A DNA stretch of 64,000 nucleotides from Oceanimonas sp. GK1 (GTDB lineage: Bacteria; Pseudomonadota; Gammaproteobacteria; Enterobacterales; Aeromonadaceae). Both the position numbers and the translations under genes were made by a program. This document shows, one piece after another, positions 44,047-54,506 of this stretch (positions are counted from its first letter, which is position 1; every line of letters starts with the position of its first letter). Location: contig NC_016745.1 of assembly GCF_000243075.1 (NCBI RefSeq), positions 3,179,001 to 3,243,000 on the forward strand, in the 5' to 3' direction. The notes beneath the pieces were generated by a model. It had not been told where the DNA came from, searched no databases, and saw only the letters and a list, made by a program, of their open reading frames with translations.

Positions 44047-45296
44047 CGCAAAAGTTTCGTATTATTTTGCATATAGGTACCGAAAAAACCGGTACCTCTA
44101 CCCTTCAGCATTTATTTCATCAGCAACAGCATGCCCTGCTTAAGCAGGGCATTTTCTACTATGCCTCGCAAAACCGGGTGGAAGCCCGCGCCCTGGCTGC
44201 AGCCGCAATGGGAGACAAAGCTGCAGACGATTACCTGAGCAGTGAAGCAATACACACCCCAGAGCAAAGGCAGGCGTTCCGGCAGCAGGTAGCTGAGCAT
44301 TTTTCGGCTGCCATGGCGGCCATGCCAACGCAGGTGCATACGGTTATTATCTCCAGCGAGCATTTTCATTCCCGCTTGCGCCGGCCCGAGCAACTTAAGT
44401 GGCTGCAAAACCTTATTGCCCCCTGGTGCCACTCTTTACAGATGGTAGTTTATTTGCGCCGGCAGGTTGACTTGGCAAGCTCTTATTATTCTACCGAGCT
44501 TAAAAACGGGGGAATACGCACACTGGAACAAACCGCCAGACAGGGTTGCAAACCCGCTAATCATTATTTTAACTATCAGGCTTTGCTTGCTTTGTGGGAG
44601 AGCATTTTCTCTGAGGCACTGATTACGCCACGGCTGTTTACAAAAACAGAGCTGGTTAACGGTGATATTGTTGCAGACTTTATGCACATTACCGGGCTGA
44701 CCTGCCACTTCTCTGACGCATCTCGCACCTTTCGCTACAATGAATCTCTCACGCCATTTGGTCAGCACTTGTTGTTAGCGCTTAATCAAATGGCCAGAAA
44801 AAATGTAAATGGTGAAGTTCAGGATATTTCTTCACTTAAGTCGCAACTCAACAAAGCGTTTGCCGGCACGGGTGAACGCCTGCCACTCACACTTGCTCAC
44901 GCTCTGCAGAAGGCGTTTTATGAAAGCAATCAGGCAGTGTGTGCACGCTGGTTTAGTGACAGACAAGCACTGTTTGATGAACCAGAAGATAAACCTGCTG
45001 TAGCAACATTCAGGCTTAACAAGCAACAGGCACAGCTTGCTAAAACAGTGCTTGGGCTGGTTGCAGATGCATCAGCAGGGTTGCCCCAACTTAACCCGTA
45101 TGCAGATAAACTGCGTGATATGGCTGTTGTTTGTGAAAGCACTGATCTGGAGCTTGCAACGCTGTTAATGGAGTCGGCCTGGCTGATAAGGCCTCAAGGC
45201 CCGGTTATTAACAGAAAACTGGGTGAATACAGCATACAGCGCACTCAGCTTGGTAACCGCCTGAAAAAGTGGTTAATGCGAATAAAAGAACAATAA
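44043..45296 (+). CDS. Sulfotransferase-family protein
   Basis: 417 residues from ATG 44043, overlapping the phosphomannomutase stop. The N-terminal LHIGTEKTGTSTLQHLF is a complete 5'-phosphosulfate loop, and MVVYLRRQVDLASSYYS takes the place of the 3'-phosphate motif (R-R-Q for R-x-P). The remaining residues are helical. Third intact sulfotransferase-like gene of the locus. It is likely to act on the capsule glycan; the acceptor is unknown. Confidence 0.78.
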   Translation: MTQKFRIILHIGTEKTGTSTLQHLFHQQQHALLKQGIFYYASQNRVEARALAAAAMGDKAADDYLSSEAIHTPEQRQAFRQQVAEHFSAAMAAMPTQVHTVIISSEHFHSRLRRPEQLKWLQNLIAPWCHSLQMVVYLRRQVDLASSYYSTELKNGGIRTLEQTARQGCKPANHYFNYQALLALWESIFSEALITPRLFTKTELVNGDIVADFMHITGLTCHFSDASRTFRYNESLTPFGQHLLLALNQMARKNVNGEVQDISSLKSQLNKAFAGTGERLPLTLAHALQKAFYESNQAVCARWFSDRQALFDEPEDKPAVATFRLNKQQAQLAKTVLGLVADASAGLPQLNPYADKLRDMAVVCESTDLELATLLMESAWLIRPQGPVINRKLGEYSIQRTQLGNRLKKWLMRIKEQ

Positions 45297-45299
45297 AGC

Positions 45300-47345
45300 A
45301 TGCTTTTTACACAGCACACAGGCTGGCACTTGCTCCGCTGCCAGTCAGGCAGCGAGCACACCACCTTTACAGAGCTTGTTGGCAGCACCACTAATGTGCC
45401 GGTGGCACAACTGCGTTTAATAGCCGGCCGAAAAATACAGTATGTTTTGTATTTATCAGCAGGAACTTACAGCTTACAGCCTGCCTCGAACAAAAACATA
45501 AATGCTGAGCTTGAACCCATATCAACAGCAGATGCTCTGCACAGATTATGGCGCAGGGTGCGCAACTTGCTACCCGGCTGGCGACAGATATCACTTCCCC
45601 GTTTTCTGTTCCGGGTGAGTGCTTACTGCTTTCACAATAAAACATCTTTTACTAATTCGCTGTTGCACCTCTACAACACAACATGGGAATATCTTCCTCT
45701 CTGTGGCAATAGCTATCATTACTGGATTAACAAAGCTGAAGATAAAATTTACAACAGAGCAACTGAACAAAATGGCAGCATCAACTTTCTAATCAGCATC
45801 ACTGGCAACAGCGAGCTGGAAAAGTTAAAAAAAACATTAAAAAGCATTACACAGCTAAAGTGTAGGAGTTGGCATTGCTATATAGCTTGCCATTCCAGCA
45901 CTTACCATGAGCTGACCAAAATAACATCTTCTTTTTCAGCCAGCACCACTTTACTTCCTTCAGAGTTCAAAACCACTTCTCAGCTTTTAAATTCAGCCTT
46001 AAGCTTTATACCAAAAGAAAGCTGGTTATTACCTCTATTGCCCGGGTGCCAGTTAAATCCTGCAGCCATCAACTGTTTGTTAGCTGCCACAGATAATAAC
46101 CCTGAGCTTATGGGATTATTACTGGATGAAGACGAGCTTTCTGATGAAGGCACAAGAGCCAACCCCACTTTTAAATGCAAACCGGATATTTACTCACTGC
46201 TTTCTGGTGTAAAACCGGGGTATGCTGTTTTATTTAAAACGAAGTGGCTGCTAAACCAGCCAAGCGACGATAACAATGCATCATTGCAAGACTGGATCTA
46301 CAAAAAATTTCTGCAACTGGTTCAGCAGCATTCGCCGGAGGCCATAAAACACTTGCCCGTAGTGGCGCTTCACACAGTTCCGGAGCTTTGTGCACATAAA
46401 CCTGTTCGCCATACCGCTGAGCAGTGCCTGGCAGCTGAGCAGCAAAAGCCTGAAGTCATGGAGCAGGCCTCAGGCTTGTTGCGCTTGCAGTGGCCGTTGC
46501 CAGAGCCTGCACCGCTGGTTTCTGTACTTATTCCTACTAAAGACAGGCTGGACATTTTAAAACCATGTTTAGATACATTACTGTCTGTTACTGAATACCC
46601 TGACTTTGAAGTGCTTATTCTGGACAACCAGACCACCTGCCCTGAAGCGCTTGCTTTTATGAAGGTATTATCTGAACAAGACGCGCGTGTGCATGTTCTG
46701 CCCTGGAATTATCCTTTTAACTTTGCTGCTATTAACAATTTTGGTGCAAAACATGCCAAAGGCAGCGTGCTGGCACTGGTAAACAATGACATTGAGCCTA
46801 TTTCACCCCACTGGCTGCAAGAGATGGTCAGTCTTGCTTGCTTGCCGGATACCGGCTGTGTTGGTGCCAAGCTTTATTACCCCAATGGGGCTATTCAGCA
46901 TGCAGGCGTAGTGCTGGGGCTGGGAGGGGTAGCAGGTCACTCAGACAGGTTCAGCCCTGGTAACGCTGCAGGCTATTTACAGCGCTTGCAGCATGTGCGT
47001 GAAGTATCGGCTGTGACTGCCGCCTGCCTGGTGGTAAAAAAAGAGCTGTTTGAACGAGTGGGCGGCATGAACGAAGAGCACCTTGCTGTGAATTACAATG
47101 ATATTGACTTTTGCCTTAAAGTTAATGCGTTAGGCTATAAAAACCTCTGGACGCCTCACGCAGAGCTGGTTCATCACGAGTCGGTTTCTCGCGGTCCTGC
47201 CACCAGCAAAGCGCATATAAAGCGCGCAAGACAAGAAGCTGACTATATGTATAAAACCTGGGGTAACCGGCTGTGCGCAGATCCTTTTTACAGCCCCAAC
47301 TTCTCACTGATTCATGAAGAAGTATCACTGCGAGCAGTGGAATAA
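45300..47345 (+). CDS. Two-domain GT2 glycosyltransferase
   Basis: 681 residues. The C-terminal domain (about 400-640) is a clear GT-A/GT2 module: VSVLIPTKDRLDILKPCLDT, ALVNNDIEP (DxD-like) and NYNDIDFCLKVNALGYKNLW. The N-terminal half (about 160-345) looks like a weakened GT2 module, with LLDEDEL and FKCKPDIYSLL still recognisable. The C-terminal module resembles rhamnosyltransferases, which fits the rml genes nearby. The start is 3 bp after the sulfotransferase stop. Confidence 0.83.
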   Translation: MLFTQHTGWHLLRCQSGSEHTTFTELVGSTTNVPVAQLRLIAGRKIQYVLYLSAGTYSLQPASNKNINAELEPISTADALHRLWRRVRNLLPGWRQISLPRFLFRVSAYCFHNKTSFTNSLLHLYNTTWEYLPLCGNSYHYWINKAEDKIYNRATEQNGSINFLISITGNSELEKLKKTLKSITQLKCRSWHCYIACHSSTYHELTKITSSFSASTTLLPSEFKTTSQLLNSALSFIPKESWLLPLLPGCQLNPAAINCLLAATDNNPELMGLLLDEDELSDEGTRANPTFKCKPDIYSLLSGVKPGYAVLFKTKWLLNQPSDDNNASLQDWIYKKFLQLVQQHSPEAIKHLPVVALHTVPELCAHKPVRHTAEQCLAAEQQKPEVMEQASGLLRLQWPLPEPAPLVSVLIPTKDRLDILKPCLDTLLSVTEYPDFEVLILDNQTTCPEALAFMKVLSEQDARVHVLPWNYPFNFAAINNFGAKHAKGSVLALVNNDIEPISPHWLQEMVSLACLPDTGCVGAKLYYPNGAIQHAGVVLGLGGVAGHSDRFSPGNAAGYLQRLQHVREVSAVTAACLVVKKELFERVGGMNEEHLAVNYNDIDFCLKVNALGYKNLWTPHAELVHHESVSRGPATSKAHIKRARQEADYMYKTWGNRLCADPFYSPNFSLIHEEVSLRAVE

Positions 47346-48283
47346 TGCGCTGGTTACTGGTTCAGCAGGGTGCCAACCCTTCAGCTGATTTTTTTTTGCG
47401 GCCTTATCTGCGCAATATGAATGCAGCGGTAACAGAGACTCATCTGCATAACTCCCCTCCCTTGAGCGCGCCTTTTGAGGGAGTGATTTTTGTACGTTAT
47501 TTAACACCAGACTGGTGCAAGTGGGTTGAACAGCACCGCTCGCACATTGGCCGGCTGGTGTTTTTTATGGATGACGATCTGTTTGACCTGCGTGCTCACA
47601 CAGGTTTGCCGCTGCGCTATCGCTATAAGCTATGGAAAATGGCGTTACGCTATAAGGGCTGGCTGCAGCGCATGCAGGCAGAACTATGGGTGTCTACGCC
47701 CTGGCTGGCAGAGAAATATGCCAGCTGGTCTCCTGTGGTGTTGCAACCACAATCACCTTATGTGCGTTCAACACCACAAAAAACGCTGTTTTATCATGGT
47801 TCTGCATCACACGGAGCTGAGTTTGAGTGGCTGTATCCGGTGTTTGAACAGGTGCTGGAACAGGATGCCAGCCTTAGCGTGGAGTTAATTGGCAGCCAGG
47901 CAGTTCGCAAACAGTTTGCCGGCCTGCCCCGGGTGCATGTGTTGCACCCCATGAGCTGGCCGGCTTACCAGGCCTTGCTGGCCCGCCCGGGCCGCACCAT
48001 TGGCCTGGCACCACTGCTGGACAGCCGCTTTAATGCAGCCCGGGCTCCCACCAAGTTTTTTGACATTACCCAGGCTGGCGCCACAGGCATTTATGCGGAT
48101 CATCCTGTTTACCGTTCTCTGGTGCGCCATGAACACAACGGCTTGCTGCTGCCCATGGAGCAGCAAAACTGGGTGGAGGCGATTTTGCGGTTAAGTGCCA
48201 ATGCGACAGCCCGGCAGGCGATGTGGGAAAATGCACAATTCACAAGTGCCGTCCCGGCCACCCAATTCCCTGAACAAAAGTGA
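47345..48283 (+). CDS. Glycosyltransferase-like protein (GT-B, single domain set)
   Basis: 312 residues, sharing one base with the previous stop (TAATG). FFMDDDLFDL and ELWVSTPWLAEKYA in the first half and APTKFFDITQAGATGIYADH in the second match GT1/GT4-like C-terminal sugar-nucleotide-binding regions; DDD could be mistaken for a GT-A motif. The N-terminus WLLVQQGANPSADFFLRPYL is typical of a small capsule-locus family. The donor is unknown. Confidence 0.7.
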   Translation: MRWLLVQQGANPSADFFLRPYLRNMNAAVTETHLHNSPPLSAPFEGVIFVRYLTPDWCKWVEQHRSHIGRLVFFMDDDLFDLRAHTGLPLRYRYKLWKMALRYKGWLQRMQAELWVSTPWLAEKYASWSPVVLQPQSPYVRSTPQKTLFYHGSASHGAEFEWLYPVFEQVLEQDASLSVELIGSQAVRKQFAGLPRVHVLHPMSWPAYQALLARPGRTIGLAPLLDSRFNAARAPTKFFDITQAGATGIYADHPVYRSLVRHEHNGLLLPMEQQNWVEAILRLSANATARQAMWENAQFTSAVPATQFPEQK

Positions 48284-48345
48284 GGGCCAAAATGGGCCCC
48301 GTCGACGGCAATTATCAATTCAAATAATCTGAGCACAACAATTAC

Positions 48346-49476
48346 ATGCGAAAAATCATGGTCACCGGTGGCGCCGGATTTATCGGCTCTGCCGTTATAC
48401 GCCACATTATTCACCACACACAAGATCGGGTGGTGAACGTCGACAAGCTGACCTATGCCGGTAACCTGGCATCCCTGGCCGAGGTTGCCAACTCCGCACG
48501 CTATCACTTTGCGCACCTCGACATTTGCGATCGCGCCGGGCTGGATACGCTATTCGCCGAACACAAACCCGATGCCGTACTTCACCTGGCGGCAGAGAGC
48601 CACGTTGACCGTTCCATTTCAGGCCCGGCGGAGTTCATCAACACCAACATAGTGGGTACTTACACCCTACTGGAAGCAAGCCGTCATTACTGGAACGAAT
48701 TAAACGAGCAGGACAAGGCCGCGTTTCGCTTTCACCATGTTTCCACCGATGAGGTTTACGGCGATCTGCCCCACCCGGCCGACGCCCCCCTCGCAACCGA
48801 ACTGCCCCTCTTTACCGAGCACACCGCTTATGCGTCCAGCAGCCCTTATTCGGCCAGCAAGGCGGGCTCGGACCATCTGGTACGGGCCTGGCACCGCACC
48901 TATGGTTTGCCGGTCTTGCTCACCAATTGCTCCAATAACTACGGGCTCTGCCAGTTTCCGGAAAAGTTGATTCCGCTGGTGATGCTCAACGCGCTCGCAG
49001 GCAAGCCGCTGCCTGTTTACGGCCAGGGTGATCAAATCCGTGACTGGCTGTATGTGGAAGATCACGCCCGGGCCCTGTATACGGTGCTCACGCAGGGCGC
49101 AGTGGGTGGCACCTGGAACATTGGCGGCCACAACGAAAAGACCAATCTGGAGGTGGTTCACACCATCTGTGAACTGCTGGAAGAGCTGGCGCCCCCCTCT
49201 GCTCATTCCCATAAAGGCGGGAATCCATCGAGCCATGTGCAAGGCTACAAGAGCCTCATCACCCACGTCACGGACAGGCCCGGCCACGACCGCCGCTATG
49301 CCATTGATGCCGGAAAAATTGAGCGGGAGCTGGGTTGGCGCCCTCAGGAAAGCTTTGAATCGGGCATGCGCAAAACCGTGCAGTGGTACCTGGCCAACAA
49401 AGAGTGGGTCGAGCAAGTAAAGAATGGCTCTTACCGGGAGTGGCTGGATCAACACTACGGTGAGACCCGCTCATGA
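48346..49476 (+). CDS. rmlB: dTDP-glucose 4,6-dehydratase
   Basis: 376 residues. The NAD-binding [10 protein letters not shown], the substrate/catalytic [11 protein letters not shown] and the [10 protein letters not shown] dyad are all intact. Compared with E. coli RmlB there is an extra stretch of about 13-15 residues ([16 protein letters not shown]) just before [15 protein letters not shown], encoded by a dispersed palindromic repeat. Second enzyme of dTDP-L-rhamnose synthesis. It starts the rmlBDAC set, whose genes overlap by 1-4 bp. Confidence 0.95.
   Translation: MRKIMVTGGAGFIGSAVIRHIIHHTQDRVVNVDKLTYAGNLASLAEVANSARYHFAHLDICDRAGLDTLFAEHKPDAVLHLAAESHVDRSISGPAEFINTNIVGTYTLLEASRHYWNELNEQDKAAFRFHHVSTDEVYGDLPHPADAPLATELPLFTEHTAYASSSPYSASKAGSDHLVRAWHRTYGLPVLLTNCSNNYGLCQFPEKLIPLVMLNALAGKPLPVYGQGDQIRDWLYVEDHARALYTVLTQGAVGGTWNIGGHNEKTNLEVVHTICELLEELAPPSAHSHKGGNPSSHVQGYKSLITHVTDRPGHDRRYAIDAGKIERELGWRPQESFESGMRKTVQWYLANKEWVEQVKNGSYREWLDQHYGETRS
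49205..49224. repeat. ATTCCC/GGGAAT palindrome inside rmlB
   Basis: ATTCCC (49205-49210) and GGGAAT (49219-49224) flank an 8-bp loop, in frame within rmlB. It matches the general plan of dispersed palindromes seen at 60051-60070 and, in variant form, at 61074-61094 and 62123-62142. It explains the extra residues relative to other RmlB proteins. Confidence 0.65.
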
Positions 49477-50369
49477 AGATTCTGCTGCTGGGAAAAAACG
49501 GACAGGTCGGCTGGGAACTGCAAAGGGCTCTGGCCCCCCTGGGCGAGGTCATCGCCCTGGATCGTCACTCACAAGAATACTGTGGCGATCTGAGCAATCT
49601 GCCGGGACTGGTGCATACCCTTCACACCCTCAAGCCGAATGTCATCGTCAACGCGGCGGCCTACACGGCGGTGGATCAGGCCGAAACCGAACACGCTCAG
49701 GCTACGCTCATCAACGCTGAGGCCGTGGCCCTGCTGGCGAAGGAAGCCTGCGCCCTGGGTGCCTGGCTGGTGCATTATTCCACCGACTATGTCTTCAACG
49801 GGGCCGGTTCAACGCCCTGGCGTGAAGAAGACACACCGGCTCCGCTCAATCATTACGGTGCCAGCAAACTGGCCGGTGAGCGAGCCGTTATATGGCATTG
49901 CTCCCGTTATCTGCTGTTTCGCACCAGTTGGGTCTACGGCGCACGCGGCAGCAATTTCGCCAGAACCATGCTGCGCCTGGGTAAAGCACGCAGCACACTG
50001 GGCGTTATCCACGATCAGGTGGGGTCTCCCACCGGGGCCGCCCTCATTGCCGATGTCACCGCTCATGCACTGCATAAAGCCATGCAGCAACCGGAGCTGG
50101 CCGGTCTGTATCACCTGGCCGCCGCTGGCTCAGCCAGTTGGTACGACTATGCAAGCCTGGTATTTGAGCAAGCTCGTAAAGCTGGCATACCTCTTGCCTT
50201 AACTTCACTGGAAGCCATTCCATCCAGTGCATGGCAAGCCGCGGCCAAAAGACCGCTTAATTCCCGACTCGATTGCCGACGACTGGAAGCCGTATTTGAG
50301 CTCAGTTTGCCGCCCTGGCAACAAGGCCTGCAGCACACGCTTACCGTAATTTTTGGAGCCACTCATTGA
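49473..50369 (+). CDS. rmlD: dTDP-4-dehydrorhamnose reductase
   Basis: 298 residues, 4-bp overlap with rmlB. The NADP-binding [23 protein letters not shown] and [12 protein letters not shown] (catalytic YxxxK) are all as expected. Last step of dTDP-L-rhamnose synthesis. Confidence 0.94.
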   Translation: MKILLLGKNGQVGWELQRALAPLGEVIALDRHSQEYCGDLSNLPGLVHTLHTLKPNVIVNAAAYTAVDQAETEHAQATLINAEAVALLAKEACALGAWLVHYSTDYVFNGAGSTPWREEDTPAPLNHYGASKLAGERAVIWHCSRYLLFRTSWVYGARGSNFARTMLRLGKARSTLGVIHDQVGSPTGAALIADVTAHALHKAMQQPELAGLYHLAAAGSASWYDYASLVFEQARKAGIPLALTSLEAIPSSAWQAAAKRPLNSRLDCRRLEAVFELSLPPWQQGLQHTLTVIFGATH

Positions 50370-51253
50370 ACAAGCGTAAAGGCATGATTCTGGCCGGGGG
50401 TTCGGGCACCCGGCTTTATCCGGTTACCATGGCGGTAAGCAAACAACTGCTGCCGGTATACGACAAACCGATGATCTATTATCCGCTGTGCACCCTGATG
50501 CTGGCGGGGATCCGAGATATTCTGATCATCAGCACCCCGCAAGATACCCCCCGTTTTGAACAGTTGCTGGGTGATGGCAGCCAATGGGGGATTAACTTGA
50601 GTTATGCGGTGCAGCCCAGCCCCGACGGGCTGGCTCAAGCCTTTCTTATTGGTGCCGATTTTATTGGCGAAGACCCCTGTGCTCTTGTGCTTGGCGACAA
50701 TATCTTTTTTGGCCATAACCTGCAGCAGGAGCTGGTGCAAACCAGCAACCAGACCCAGGGTGCCACCGTGTTCGCTTATCATGTGCAAGATCCGGAGCGC
50801 TATGGCGTGGTGGAGTTTAATGAGCACGGCCATGCTCTTTCACTGGAAGAAAAGCCCGCTCATCCCAAAAGTAACTACGCCGTTACTGGCCTGTATTTTT
50901 ACGATAACAAGGTTATAGACATTGCCCGGGAGCTGACACCCTCAGCCCGCGGGGAGCTGGAGATCACCGACGTGAACCGGCATTACCTGGAGCAGGGCAA
51001 GCTGTCGGTAACGGTAATGGGCCGGGGTTATGCCTGGCTGGACACCGGCACTCACGACAGCCTGATGGAAGCCGGCAGCTTTATTCAGACCATTGAGCAC
51101 CGTCAGGGCCTGAAAGTGGCCTGCCCGGAAGAAATTGCATATCGCAAGGGATTTATTGATGCCGTGCAGGTTGCCCGTTTGGCCGAGGCGCTGGCCAAAA
51201 CCACCTATGGCCAGTATTTGCTGCGCCTGACTCAGCCCGGGTTCAGAGCCTGA
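50366..51253 (+). CDS. rmlA: Glucose-1-phosphate thymidylyltransferase
   Basis: 295 residues, 4-bp overlap with rml[44 protein letters not shown] and [18 protein letters not shown] are diagnostic. First step of dTDP-L-rhamnose synthesis, feedback-inhibited by the end product in the family. Confidence 0.95.
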   Translation: MNKRKGMILAGGSGTRLYPVTMAVSKQLLPVYDKPMIYYPLCTLMLAGIRDILIISTPQDTPRFEQLLGDGSQWGINLSYAVQPSPDGLAQAFLIGADFIGEDPCALVLGDNIFFGHNLQQELVQTSNQTQGATVFAYHVQDPERYGVVEFNEHGHALSLEEKPAHPKSNYAVTGLYFYDNKVIDIARELTPSARGELEITDVNRHYLEQGKLSVTVMGRGYAWLDTGTHDSLMEAGSFIQTIEHRQGLKVACPEEIAYRKGFIDAVQVARLAEALAKTTYGQYLLRLTQPGFRA

Positions 51254-51813
51254 TGAACATTATTCACACCACCATTCCCGATCTTTACGTTATCGAGCCC
51301 ACCGTATTTGGCGACGAGCGGGGCTTTTTCTTTGAGAGCTTTAACCAACGGCGGTTTGAGCAGGCCATTAAACGCCAGGTCTCCTTTGTGCAGGACAATC
51401 ACTCCCGCTCTGCTCAGGGGGTGCTGCGTGGCCTGCATTACCAGGTAGCCCAGCAACAAGGCAAGCTGGTGCGTTGTACGCTGGGAGAGGTGTTTGATGT
51501 GGCGGTAGACCTGCGCCCGGATTCAAATACTTTCGGGCAATGGGAAGGCATGCTGCTCTCGGCCGAAAACAAGCGCCAGGTATGGATTCCGGAAGGCTTC
51601 GCCCACGGCTTTGTGGTGCTCTCAGAAGTGGCCGAGTTTTTATATAAAACCACAGACTATTATGCCCCCGAGCATGAACGAGCCATTCGCTGGGACGACC
51701 CCACCCTGGCCATAGACTGGCCACTACCCTGTTCACCGGTACTTTCGGCTAAAGACAAACAAGCGCCGCTGTTTGCCGATGTGGAATTACCTACGACTCT
51801 TACCCCCGATTAA
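51253..51813 (+). CDS. rmlC: dTDP-4-dehydrorhamnose 3,5-epimerase
   Basis: 186 residues, sharing one base with the rmlA stop. ERGFFFESFNQRRFE, VLRGLHYQ (catalytic His) and PEGFAHGFVVLS are typical cupin epimerase motifs. It closes the rml set and ends convergently with the SLC13 permease gene, overlapping it by 4 bp, so no terminator fits between them. Confidence 0.95.
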   Translation: MNIIHTTIPDLYVIEPTVFGDERGFFFESFNQRRFEQAIKRQVSFVQDNHSRSAQGVLRGLHYQVAQQQGKLVRCTLGEVFDVAVDLRPDSNTFGQWEGMLLSAENKRQVWIPEGFAHGFVVLSEVAEFLYKTTDYYAPEHERAIRWDDPTLAIDWPLPCSPVLSAKDKQAPLFADVELPTTLTPD

Positions 51814-53534
51814 AACGGAAACACCATGGGCACCAGCGTGATCACCCCGGCGGAGTAGACAAGGCTGACGGGCAGGCCGGTTTTAATAAAGTCGGTCATT
51901 CGGTAACGTCCGGGGGAATACACCATCAGGTGGGTTTGGTATCCAAAAGGCACCAGAAAACAAGCGCTGGCACCAAACGCCACGGCCATAATAAAGGGCA
52001 TGGGTTCGGCGCCAAAGGCATAAGCGGTAGAAAGCCCCACCGGAAAGGCCAGCGCCGCTGCCGCATTGTTGGTTACGGTTTCGGTGAGCAGCAATGTCAT
52101 GACATAGACCCCCACAAAGGCGCCGAACACGCCGTAACCACCAAACAGGGATCGCATGCCATTGGCCAGTAACTGTGCCGCTCCCGAGCTGTCCATGGCC
52201 TTGGCCACGGTGAGCGCCGAGCCAATAATAATGACCAACTCAAACGGAAAGCGCCGCCGCAGCTCCGAAAGCGTAAGAATGCGGCTTAGTAACAAGGCTG
52301 CCAACAGCAGCAGCAAGCCGTTTAGCAGTGGCAACACATTAAAGGCTGCCAGCGCCACTACGGCACCAAAGCCGGCAAAGGCCAGCATGCTCTGGCGATG
52401 GCTGAGCTTGGGTCGTTGCCAGTTTCCCAGCACATGAAAATTGCGATCAATGTTGCGGTGCTGGGTAAAGTCGTGCCCCACCGCCAGCAAAAGGCTGTCG
52501 CCTACCCTGAGTGGAATTTTACCCAACTGGCCGGTTAACCGTTTGTTGCCCCGCCTTATTCCCACGACTCCGGCATTGAACATGGTGCGAAAGTCCACCT
52601 CTTGCAGGGTTCGCTTGGCCAGCTCCGACTCGTTGGAAACCACCACTTCCACCAGGTTGGAGGCAAGTAACTGGTCTGCGCCGTTGCCAAATAGCTCCAG
52701 CCCGCTGAAGGGCTGCAGCGCCTGCACCTTTTCTATTTCACCGGTAAATACCAAGACATCGTTCGCTTCCAGCACTTCATCGGGCGACACCGGGCTAATA
52801 AGCCGGTCGTTACGCACAATTTCCAGCAAAAACAATCCATCCAGGCTGCGCAGACGGTTTTGCTCTATGCTGCGACCAATCAGTGCCGCACCGGGCTGCA
52901 CTCTTGCTTCCAAAAAATAAGTCTGCGCATGCTCGTTATGTTGCTGATCATGCCTCGGCAACCACCTGCGGCTTGCCAGCACAACCAGCAAACACAGCAG
53001 GGCCACCGGTACCCCCACAGCGGCAAATTCGAACATGCCCAGCGCCGGCAGCCCGGCACTCACCACAAATGAATTCACTACCAGGTTGGTGGAGGTGCCA
53101 ATCAGGGTGGTGACTCCCCCCAGCACAGAGGCAAACGACAGTGGAATAAGCAGGCGGGATGCCGGAATATGACGCTGCCGAGACACCACACTCAACAAGG
53201 TACCCACCACAGCGGTGTTGTTAAGAAAAGCAGAAAGCGTTGCCGTCACCCCCATCAGCCGCAGGCTGGCCCGGTTTTCGCTGCCTGTGAGCAGTGCACC
53301 GGCAAACCGTTCCAGTAAAGGAGAGCGTTCCAGCGCCAATGACACCAGCATTAACACCAGCAGGGTGATCAAGGCCGGATTGGTAAAACTGCTCAGCCAT
53401 TGTTGCTCGCTCACTACCCCCAGCACCAAATAGCCGGTGGCCCAACCGCCAAACAGCGCGGCCGGCGCAAAACGCCCCTGCACCAGCAGCACCAGCAACG
53501 TCCCTACCGATGCCAACACCCACCAGGCCATCAT
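51810..53534 (-). CDS. SLC13-type permease with two TrkA-C domains, likely sulfate uptake
   Basis: 574 residues. Eleven or so hydrophobic segments are split by two TrkA-C/RCK_C domains (about 205-345: PGAALIGRSIEQNRLR; ELAKRTLQEVDFRTMF). FLNNTAVVGTL and TETVTNNAAAALAFP are the paired SLC13/ArsB-type signature loops. Homologues with this layout often lie beside cysDN in Vibrio and relatives and are taken to be sulfate transporters. Here it is convergent with rmlC and divergent from the cysD region, with 114 bp between. Sulfate as substrate is inference from context. Confidence 0.8.
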   Translation of the reverse strand: MMAWWVLASVGTLLVLLVQGRFAPAALFGGWATGYLVLGVVSEQQWLSSFTNPALITLLVLMLVSLALERSPLLERFAGALLTGSENRASLRLMGVTATLSAFLNNTAVVGTLLSVVSRQRHIPASRLLIPLSFASVLGGVTTLIGTSTNLVVNSFVVSAGLPALGMFEFAAVGVPVALLCLLVVLASRRWLPRHDQQHNEHAQTYFLEARVQPGAALIGRSIEQNRLRSLDGLFLLEIVRNDRLISPVSPDEVLEANDVLVFTGEIEKVQALQPFSGLELFGNGADQLLASNLVEVVVSNESELAKRTLQEVDFRTMFNAGVVGIRRGNKRLTGQLGKIPLRVGDSLLLAVGHDFTQHRNIDRNFHVLGNWQRPKLSHRQSMLAFAGFGAVVALAAFNVLPLLNGLLLLLAALLLSRILTLSELRRRFPFELVIIIGSALTVAKAMDSSGAAQLLANGMRSLFGGYGVFGAFVGVYVMTLLLTETVTNNAAAALAFPVGLSTAYAFGAEPMPFIMAVAFGASACFLVPFGYQTHLMVYSPGRYRMTDFIKTGLPVSLVYSAGVITLVPMVFPF

Positions 53535-53648
53535 TATTTTTGTTCCTTTTTACGCATGCTTTTATTCTACTTTGATGTTTAATACACTGTCATCCGAAAC
53601 TAAAGCAAATAACCGGCAACATGGCCAAACCCCTTGCGGTAACTGAAC

Positions 53649-54506
53649 TTGAACAAAAAGAGCAGTATTAAAGATTTATCGCCAGCAAAGCTAAATCAAC
53701 GCCGAAAACAGGCGGTGGAACTGCGGCTTGGCGGTGCCACCCTGGCTCAGGTTTCTGCCACTACCGGGCTAAGTAACCCCACCATTATTGCGGCCTGCAA
53801 GGCCTTTGCGGCCGGTGGCTGGGATGCCATCAATGTGAAACCCAGAGGCCGGCAAACGGGTGACGGTCGCGCCTTGTCTTCCGAGCAGGAGCAGGTGTTG
53901 CTGCAACGCCTGCAATCTCCGCCGCCGGGCAATGGCCTGTGGCATACTCAGCCGATTTTGCAATGGGTAGCCAGCGAGCTGGGTGTGCCATTAACCGAGC
54001 GTTCTCTGCAGCGTTTTCTGGTGCGCTGGCAACTACAGGCAGAGCCGGTGCATGCTGTTTTTTCACGTTCAGCCCACCCCGTGAATCCGCAGTGGCTTAA
54101 ACATGCTTTTCCCCTTGTTGAGCAGCGTGCCAGGCATATGGGTGCACGGGTGCTCTGGGGCGGCCTTAAAACAACAGGCACGCATTCGCTGTTGTACGCG
54201 CACACGCCCAGAGGGCGGCAACTGTGGCTTGCCGTGCCCTACCCGGCCACGGCCGAGCATTTTATTGCGTTTTTTGAGCGTCTTCTCTTTGAAGAGCAAC
54301 AACTCTGCCTGGTGCTCACTGGCTGCGATATTTCACGCGTTACCAAAATTCAGCATTGGCTGAACGAACACTCAAGCATCTGTGTTTTTCACCCTGCGTC
54401 ATATTCATCTTCGCCGGTTGCAACAGCAGCGCCACGGGAGCCCGCCCGGCGCCCGCAGTCTTCTGCAATTTCAGCTACGGCAACCTTCGTAACCAAGAGG
54501 AACTCC
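53649..54506 (+). pseudogene. IS630-type transposase-derived frame, open into cysD
   Basis: From a TTG at 53649 the frame encodes about 285 residues and continues in frame into cysD without a stop (585 residues in all). The N-terminal part ([31 protein letters not shown]) matches the IS630 helix-turn-helix, and [20 protein letters not shown] lines up with the DDE-domain segment LVLDNASxH, but the catalytic Asp and Glu residues are missing. A decayed or domesticated transposase is the best reading. A separate cysD start with its own ribosome-binding site makes a functional fusion less likely. Confidence 0.6.
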
